DNA of 64,000 bases from Branchiostoma lanceolatum. Taxonomy: Eukaryota; Chordata; Leptocardii; Amphioxiformes; Branchiostomatidae. The position numbers and the translations under genes are program-made. Positions 50,351-59,300 of the stretch are shown here, piece after piece; position 1 is the stretch's first letter; every line of letters begins with the position of its first letter. The DNA lies in the NCBI RefSeq assembly GCF_035083965.1, contig NC_089725.1, forward strand, positions 29,273,925 to 29,337,924, in the 5' to 3' direction. The notes under the pieces were generated by a model. The model was not told the DNA's origin. It ran no database searches and saw nothing but the letters and a program-made list of their open reading frames with translations.

Positions 50351-53300
50351 ATGCAAAACATGAACGATTCACACGCTCCCCTGCCGTCCCAACAGTCGGC
50401 AGAAACCACGTCAGCATCAGGAGCCTCCGCCTCGACTTCAGGGGAGAGAAAATTCGCTCAGATTCCGAAAGAGTCCGTGAAGGCCCATGCGGAGTCCATC
50501 GGCATATCCGAAGTGTCGGGCGATGTTTCCGCGATGGTTGCCGAAGACGCCTGCTACAGGCTACGGGAAGTCATGCAGGTACGATCTCTGGCTTTATTGT
50601 ATACCTGCTTAACCGCCTCGTGGCGTAACACACCAGTTTTGTACTCTACTCTACTATAGTCTACTCTGAAGAGTACTAGTACCAGCTGCACATCCGGACA
50701 GATTTATTTGATCCACTCACAACATGAAGGACCCCTACTCTTTTTCGATGAGTGTGATGGGTTCTTTAACATGTTCATTGTGTGGCTCTCTTCAAACACG
50801 GGACCTCATTTTAACGTCCTATCTGACAGATGTCCTTTAACCGAAGCTCGGTACTCATTTTCACCTGAGTGAAGTGAGGAAATTCGTGTAAAGTGCCTTT
50901 CCAAAGGGCACAAGCAATGTCGGGCATTTTTCTCAATATTTTTCAATGTTTCTTGTTCTTCTAGGCGAGCTGCCAGTTTATGAGACATGCAAAGAGAAAG
51001 CGACTGACAGCAGAGGACTTCAACAGGGCGTTGAGGTGGAGTAATGTGGAGGTAACTAAATCTTCAAGCAGATGTCCGAGACAAAATTGTTACGTTTTCC
51101 TAGCTGACAGTTTCTATAACAGTTTGTAAAACAGACGGGCAGTGAGGAAAGTGTAACTATTTTACCTTCCAACATCTGCTTGGAGATCATGATCAGAGGT
51201 AACAGGGTTTTACACACGAACACACGTTAATCTAGATACCACTAGTATTGTGTTGCAGAGGCGTCTTGTGTGGAATGCGAGCTGCTATGTGTGAAATGCA
51301 AAGCATTTGATTTTGAGTGTGATGTCAAAGTTCTGGATAAAAGTTTACTACTGATCACTGTGATGAGTTTTAAGGGTAAAAGTATGTCGTTTGCCATGCA
51401 CTAGAATTATGAAAAAGACATAAACAAATACAAACTGTGTGGAGGTACTGTGATGAAATGCAAACCTGTGGTTATTTTTTTTACTTTCACACCAAGGATG
51501 AGATGAAAATTTGAGTTTAGCAATGTATGTACAATGATCATACATGTATGTGCAAATACATGTACATGTATCTCATAAGTGTATTTTGTTTTTAGCCGAT
51601 GTACGGTCACAACTCCCCTGACCCCATGGTGTTTCGACCAACCAAAGACGCAGAGCTGTACTTTTACGAGGACAGGGAGATCAACCTTACGGAGTTCGCC
51701 ATGGAAACCATCCTGCCGAGAAACCCCGGGGAAACAACTGTCAAAGGTAAAGGGTTTTACTGTAATGAGCTAGTTCATGGTTCAAAGTGCATATGTGCAG
51801 TGTGATGCATTGTGGGTGATGTGTCAAAGTTGAAGGTCCCTGGCCATAAAAGAAACAGTCTTTGTGTATTGCTGAGGCCTTCAACTTCGCGTTACCCACA
51901 GTGCATCATACTCTGCATGCACACTTTAAACAATGAACTTCAACTTCAACTTCAACTTAATATACCCCCAGATAACCCCGCGAGGGGCAAAGTAGGGGGG
52001 GGAGGAGGTCCCGGGCTAAGGCGGGCAGGCCTCCAGCCTGGCGCGGAAAGACTCAACGGTGGGAGCCGTAACAACCGCGCCAGGCAGGGCGTTCCACTCG
52101 GGTATGGTGCGAGGGAAAAAAGAATATTTGAATGAGTCTGTTCGGGCGTAAAGTGGTTGGAATTTGAGCGTGTGGCTTCCCCGGGTGCGCCCCTGAGCTG
52201 GTTTCAGTAGACTATCTGTATTAATATTGATGTGGTTATTAACTAGCTTATAGAAAAAGGTGAGACGGGCGTTCCTCCTCCTTTCAGAGAGAAGGGTCCA
52301 CTGCAGGTCATTGAGCATTTGTGTCACGCTGCTAGTCTGCCGGTAGTCATTCAGAGTCACTCGGGCGGCCCTGCGCTGGACGGCCTCCACCGCCTGTATC
52401 CCTTTGGTGGTGTACGGGTCCCAGACGGTGGCACTATATTCCAAGTGGGGCCGCACCAGCGCTTTGTAACAAGTGGCCTTGACCCTAGATGGACAATGGG
52501 TCAAATTGCGCCGAATGACCCCTAGTACCCTGCCGGCTTTGCTAGTGGCGTAGTTGATATGGGTGTCCCACCGCAGATCATCGGACAGTTGTACTCCAAG
52601 ATAGGGGTGGGACTTGACACCGGTGAGGGCTTCTCCACAGAGGGAGTACTGGGTTAGAATGGGGTGCTTTTTACGGGTGATATGGAGGATGTGGCATTTA
52701 GAGGGATTGAACGACATAAGCCAACGATTTTGCCAATCTGTTAGTGCATCAAGATCAGACTGTAGACCTTGTGCGTCAGAAGGCGTGCTGATAGTTCGAT
52801 AAATCAAGCAATCGTCGGCAAATAATCGAACGTGTGAATCTACGGAGCTGGGGAGGTCGTTAATGTACAGTAGAAAGAGCAAAGGGCCTAACACTGTACC
52901 CTGAGGGACTCCAGAGGTGACCCTGACAGCTTTAGATGTTCCGCCGTCAAAGACAACCCTCTGGGTTCTCTCTGTTAGGAAGGCCCTAAACCAAGACTGA
53001 AGAAGGTCAGAAATGCCGTAGTGCTCGAGCTTGCTTAGCAGCCGCTCGTGGGGCACGGTGTCGAATGCCTTGCTAAAGTCAAGCACCGCGACATCGACCT
53101 GTTTGTTATGGTCAAGATTGTTGGCCAAGTCTTGGAGGGTGAGTACCAGCTGGCTCTCACAGGACAGACCCTTCCTGAAACCGTGCTGCGCCGGGGACAG
53201 AACGCCATGAGTGTCAAGATGTTTCATCATGTGGCTGTGCACGATGTGTTCGAGCACTTTGCCACAGACCGATGTCAAAGACACCGGCCTATAGTTGGAA

Positions 53301-56300
53301 GGCATTGTTCTGTCACCCTTTTTGAAGATTGGAGCGATGTTAGCTGTTCTCCAATCCTCAGGTACGTCTCCCGTAGATATTGATTGGGAGAATATTGTCT
53401 GTAGTATTGGCGCAATTTGCTCGGCAACAGTTTTCAGGAGGCGAGGTGGTATTCCGTCTGGTCCTGTGGACTTGCTGGGATTAAGACTAGAGAGCTGTTT
53501 GGCTACCCCCTCCACTGAGATGTTAAGGGAGGGGATAGTTGGAACTACGGATTCGCCGAGGGTAGGAACGGTAGATTTATCCTCCCTGGTAAACACTGAC
53601 TCAAACTGGGCTCCCAGTGCATCAGCCTTTTCCTGGGGGTCAGATGTTAGCACCCCCTGGTGTCTTATGGCCGATGCACCAGTAGAGTCCTGTCTGAGAG
53701 ATTTGACATAGCTCCAAAAGGCCTTGGGATTATCCTCGATGTTTGTCTCAAGGTAGTTGGAAACATAATCCCTATGGGCCTTCCTAACTCTCTGCTTAAC
53801 TCCCTTCCTACACCTCTTGAACTTTGCCCAGGCTTCATGGGAGTTGGATCTCCTAGCCTTGGAGAAGAGTTCAGACCGCTTACGAAATGCTTTGCGAATC
53901 TGGGGTGTTATCCAAGGTTTGCTAGACTGTGGCCTCACTCGTTTCCTGGGAACATGCTTATTGGCAGCACCACTAACGGCTGCCTTAAACAGCTCCCAGT
54001 TTTCTGAGGCAGTATTATGCTGTGCTTGGTCTGCGAACTCACGACTGTATGTTACCATATCCTGCTGGAGTGCATCGATGTTGGCTTTCCTCCACAGGTA
54101 TATGAGTCGGTCTTTCGTGTTTGATGTTTGGGGCTTTACTTGAACGTCAATCAGCGGGATGTCGTGATCGCTGAGACCTGGCAAGATTTTGACTCTCTCC
54201 ACTAAGGTGGAATTTGTGGTGAGAAACAGATCCAGGGTGTTCGAAGTTTGCCCTACAGTGTGAGTTGGTTCGCAGACCATTTGTTCCAGACCGCAGTCAT
54301 TGGCAAGGCTGATGTACTTGCTCGTGAGACTGGATGGGTTAGGGGCGATGGTATTTGCTACGGGGTTCCAGGTCGCATCTGGCAAGTTGAAGTCCCCTGC
54401 TAGCCAGATGTGGGCATTGTTGTTATTAGCCCGCATTTGCAGCACTGATCTTTCTAGTGCTGCAAAGTCATCCTGACCAGCCTTTGGGGGGCGATAGTAG
54501 GCCCCGATGTAAATGGACTTACTGTTAGCCAGCTGGACCTGGACCCACGTCAACTCGCAGGGACATTCCGGTTCAGGGTGGTGGGTTGCAATGATGTTGT
54601 TCTTTACAGCAACAAGCACACCCCCTCCCCGGCCAGCTCGGTCTCTCCTGAACACATTGAACGTGTCCGGAAAGACTTCACTGCTGCCCACTGACGAGTC
54701 CAACCATGTCTCAGTGCCAACAACAATGTCTGGTTGCACAGCTTCGCAGAAAGCATGCAGTTCAGGTACCTTGCCACGGATGGATCGGAAATTGATGACA
54801 CAGGTCCTGACTGGTTTGGTGTGTGTGCGGTCACGAGGTGGTTGGGTAACATTGTGACTAATAGGCGAAGAGGTAGCGATAGGGGAGCCTATAGATCTTG
54901 CTGGACTGGAACAGGTGCTGGTGTCGAAAGAGGAAAAACAATTAGAAGTTTCAAAGACTGTAGTGTTGAAAAGACTGGAGCTGAAGTTGGGTAGGCCGCA
55001 GGAGCAGCAAATCCAGGACACGTTAGGGTTGTTGATGGCATTGTAGGCCGGTGCTGACATACCCATGCAATCAGTATGATACCATACATCGCATGAGTCA
55101 CAGCAGATGGCATGCCGGCCACTGACCGTTTCCCATCTGACGGCTTGATGGCATACGCCGCAGGGGTACTTCGGTGCCCTAGGTCCCGGATTCAACTCCA
55201 CATCTCCAGACAGAAGTATTATGAGAGCTATACAGAAAAGGGTGAGTTTAGGTCTGCGATGAAGTGCCAGTTTAACCTTAGAGTTTATAAAGATAGAGAC
55301 AAGTGCAAGCTTATAGGGGTGGACGGCATGTCTGATGTCCAGCAAGGTAGTTAATGGAAATGGACTGTTAAAGATTTGGTTAGGGCAGTGAGGGATTCCT
55401 TCATGCCTTGGAGTGAAGGGGGAGGGATGGTGTTCCGGACTAACAAGTAAGACAAAGAGGTGAATGGTTAGCAAAATGGCGCCCAGAATTAATGGTACAC
55501 ATGAGGCATGCATGCTACTCGACCTGCAGTGTTTCTCTCCTACTCAGGAGGAGGAGCGCCACGCTGCCGGGGGGGGGAATTACATGGTAAATATAAATGA
55601 GTACAATGAGAAAATATACTATAAAGAATGTAAAATAGGAACGGTCTCACCGGTAGAGATGGTAAACAGCGTCAGACACGATCCAAGTGTGGGGAGGGGG
55701 GCACGGTACTAGTGGACTAAGCTAAAAAGGGGTAAAAATACACAACCCAAGGGCGACCAGGGGCCTTAAAAAGTTACTACTGTATATGTGGGTATGTGTT
55801 AAAGTGGATAACTGTGAAATGAAATATGGATGGTTGAAAAAGAACTAAAAAAAAGCCTAAAGAAGTGGAGCTCCAGGGAAGCCCGACCGCCCGCCCGGGG
55901 TGACCTCTGACCTCTGAACTAGCTTATTACCTCCCACTTTTGGAGTTCAATTTGTGAAAATCTTAGAAGGGCTATTTTGTCCCAGGATGCCTTTTGAAGA
56001 GTGTTGAAAACTTATACATCTTTGTCTAACAATTGTATTGCTGTCTTAAATGTTAGATAGCTACATGTGTTAGTATCAAGATTAGTAAAAAAATGTTTTT
56101 GATGAAGTCTAAGTTGTTTTTCCATTTTCTTCATTCTCACAGCTCAGTGGTTGGTGGTTGAGGGTCGTGATAAAGGAGCAGGTAAAAATTCATCTCAGTA
56201 CTTAGTTTGACTCATCTCCAAACAGATCTTGGGGTGGAAGATCATGACGTTTTCTGACCAGAGAGGTTTTCTGGCAGTTCTTTGCATCGTTGAGGCTGTC

Positions 56301-59300
56301 AAAAAAGCCTGGCCAATCAGAAAACATGACCAACATCTGCTTGGAGATTACACTTTCACAATATCTCTTACATGGTATATGCTTATTAGTCCTCAATATA
56401 CAAATGTACATCTGTATGCTCTGTATTTGTCCTATGTAGTCTGTATTGTATTGTAAGCCAAGTCGGTTGCATACTGTTGTAAAAGTCAGCACATGTCAGT
56501 TTTTACTGCAAGTCCAATTTTGTTATCAATAAACCAATCAATCAATCAATCAATCAATCGAATTCAGTCAAACTGTAAATTGTCTTAAAAAGCTGTCTAT
56601 GTTGTGATGATGATGATTTATACCCTGGACGCTATGCCCTTTGCGAGATTTTGTCCAGTATGTAGATGTAGATGTATTATTGAACATTGGTTCCACATTG
56701 CAGGCAGCTCCCCAGCCCTGTCTGAGGAACTGGTGCAGTACTACGACCAGGTCACACGGGCCATTCTGGGGGGAAATGAACAGCTTATCAAGGTGAGTCA
56801 TTGCTTGGGAACAAGAATGTTGCACCTACATATTTTTGTCCCGACAGTAGTACCATCACAGCAAATAGAAAAAACAGGAACCAATAAAGTCAGGTCTGTG
56901 TGGACAAGTGGTCACTATAGACAGGATTCTTAATGCTTGTGTCACAAAAAATTATCTAAGGGATCACCAAAAAGTGGTCACTTTTAGTTGTACAGGTTTG
57001 ACTGTATAAAGTGAAGATCTCTGCCATGTTTGTGTTCCATACCTACAAGGATACAAAACAAGTAATTTTTAGTGCAAAGTAGTTGGGCATTGCATATTAA
57101 TGACACAGTACAAAACTGACATGCTTGTAGTCATTGATGAAGCCAGGGGGATCATTTTCAGAGTACTACTGTTACAAAAATCTGTATTCCTTGGTTCACA
57201 AGTTGGAGATTCCTGTACAACACAAGAGAGGCGTATGTTGACCTGATGTGTTTATTAGTCCTCTCTGTTCCAGACGGCTCTAGCTGACTTGAGAACCAAC
57301 TCCCGGGTCTCCGCCCTGCTGCCATACTTTGTGTACCTGGTGGGAGAAGTGAGTTTGTTTACATCGTTTCTGTGTAATTTTTTTCCTTATAAGATACAGG
57401 GATTCTGAGTTACACTTACAGTAGTAAACTCTACTTGTCTGTGAGAAACTGCAGTTTTCATGTAATTTCTCCCCTTTCATCAATAGAGTCCTTCCCCTGT
57501 GATACCTGATCTAGACCGTTAGATTATTTTGATGGAGGACAGTTTAATATGGCATGAAATCTGTACAAACTTAGTCCTGACTTCAGTTGACAGATGATGA
57601 TGATAGATTTATCATGCCCTCCTCCCTCCCAGGTGAAATCCATCAGCCATGACCTGGAGGCACTGACACGGCTGCTGCAGACCGCCCAGGCTCTCATCCA
57701 GAACCCACACCTGTACCTGGGACCTTACGTTAGTGCCTACAGTTTCACTCCTTAGACATAGTAATCCTAACACTAACCCTAACTAACCCTGGTGCAGACT
57801 GCCCAGGCCCTCATCCAGAACCCACACCTGTATCTGGGACCTTACGTTAGTGCCTACAGCTTCACTCCTTAGACATAGTAATCCTAACACTAACCCTAAC
57901 CCTGGTGCAGACCGCCCAGGCTCTCATCCAGAACCCTCACCTGTATCTGGGACCTTACGTTAGTGCCTACAGCTTCCTTAAACATAAACATACATGTACA
58001 TGTAGTAATCCTAATCAGTGTGATATAGCAATGAGTGAAAAGAATACAAAGTTCAGCCGTCTACTGTCAGTGTCTGCTTAAACTCCAGAAGGCGGTGTTA
58101 TTTTCCACTAGATTATGTATCAATGAATACATAATCAGCCGACTTTTTACAGAATTTTGCTTATGGTGAATTACACAAGGTGTGTTTTTTAAAGCACTTT
58201 AAACATGATACTCACTAGACCCTTGCGGACCCTACCCATGTATCCTTATGTTTAAACATACATCTTTAATGGTGAGTATTTTTGGCATAGATGAGGGGGG
58301 TTAAGCACAATAAGAAGGCCAATTGTTAATTAGATATAAAAGAACATAAAGCAAGACGAGTTTGTCTTAACCACCCTGACATTCTTTTTGTAATCTACCA
58401 TTTGTCAGGCCTTGTCAGGCACATTGTAATAAGCCATAGGCTGAGGTCATCTGGGGAATTCGGTAGAATACTTAATGCTTTTTGATGCGCATTGGACTAG
58501 TGGGTACTTTATCGTATACATGTATTGTAAAAAGTATTCATTTTTACTTCCTAAAATTATCATCCATTGGAAAATAACTCTTCCTCTGGACTTTAGGACT
58601 CCTTTAAACTACACATACTTTATATATCTACTGCATATTCCTCAATGAATGGATCCTCACTGTAGTACATGTAATTGGAAAATCATTGCTATGATGTTGT
58701 GCCCTGTCCAGTTGAAACAGCTGGTGGCCAGTGTGATGTACTGTATCCTGGAGCCGCTGGCTGCCTCCATCAACCCCCTCAACGACCACTGGGCACTCAG
58801 GGACTACGCCGCACGGCTGCTGGCGCAGATATGCAGGTACTAATGCAGTAGCCTGAGTAGCCTGGTATCCATCCTATTCTAGGTGCGGTTTGTCCTTGTT
58901 GTACTGTAAATGTTGAAATGTTTTCGGCGGTTTAATGTTCACGGTTTTTACTGTGACCTCTTCTCTGCAAACTTGAACCCACCGGGAAAATGTTTGTTCT
59001 CTCTAGCTTTCTGCCCACCTACCCCCTTGTTTCAACCGCAAACTACCACAAACACTCCATTTTCTCCCTACACCGAAATCAAATCCCGACAAACTTAAAG
59101 GCACCAGTTCCTATTGAATGTCTGGTGCTTATGTCCAGAATTATTTGGAGAATCAAATATTTCTCAGAAGCAATGTAACATGGACCAAAGTTCCATGGAC
59201 CAATGCAAGTTCTTGTTGAAACCCTGTAACTGTATGGTTATGAGTCAGAGGGATAGATCATAGCAGGGTCAAAAGAAATGAGCACATTCAAAATTGGTGT

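Larger units (their letters stand above)
51935..55910 (-). mobile_element. CR1-like non-LTR retrotransposon in TAF6L intron 3
   Basis: A near-complete element antisense to TAF6L. Its single ORF (52016-55513) is intact. The 3' end (low coordinate) finishes in short AAGTTG repeats at 51935-51958 rather than poly(A), as CR1-group elements do. The 5' end is not sharply defined; a GC-rich stretch near 55870-55905 may mark it. No clear target duplication was found. Confidence 0.85.

Noticed and set aside
57765-57905. TAACCCTAAC runs resembling telomeric repeat
   Set aside because: Only two or three units, part of a tandemly duplicated exon-edge unit; not an interstitial telomere.
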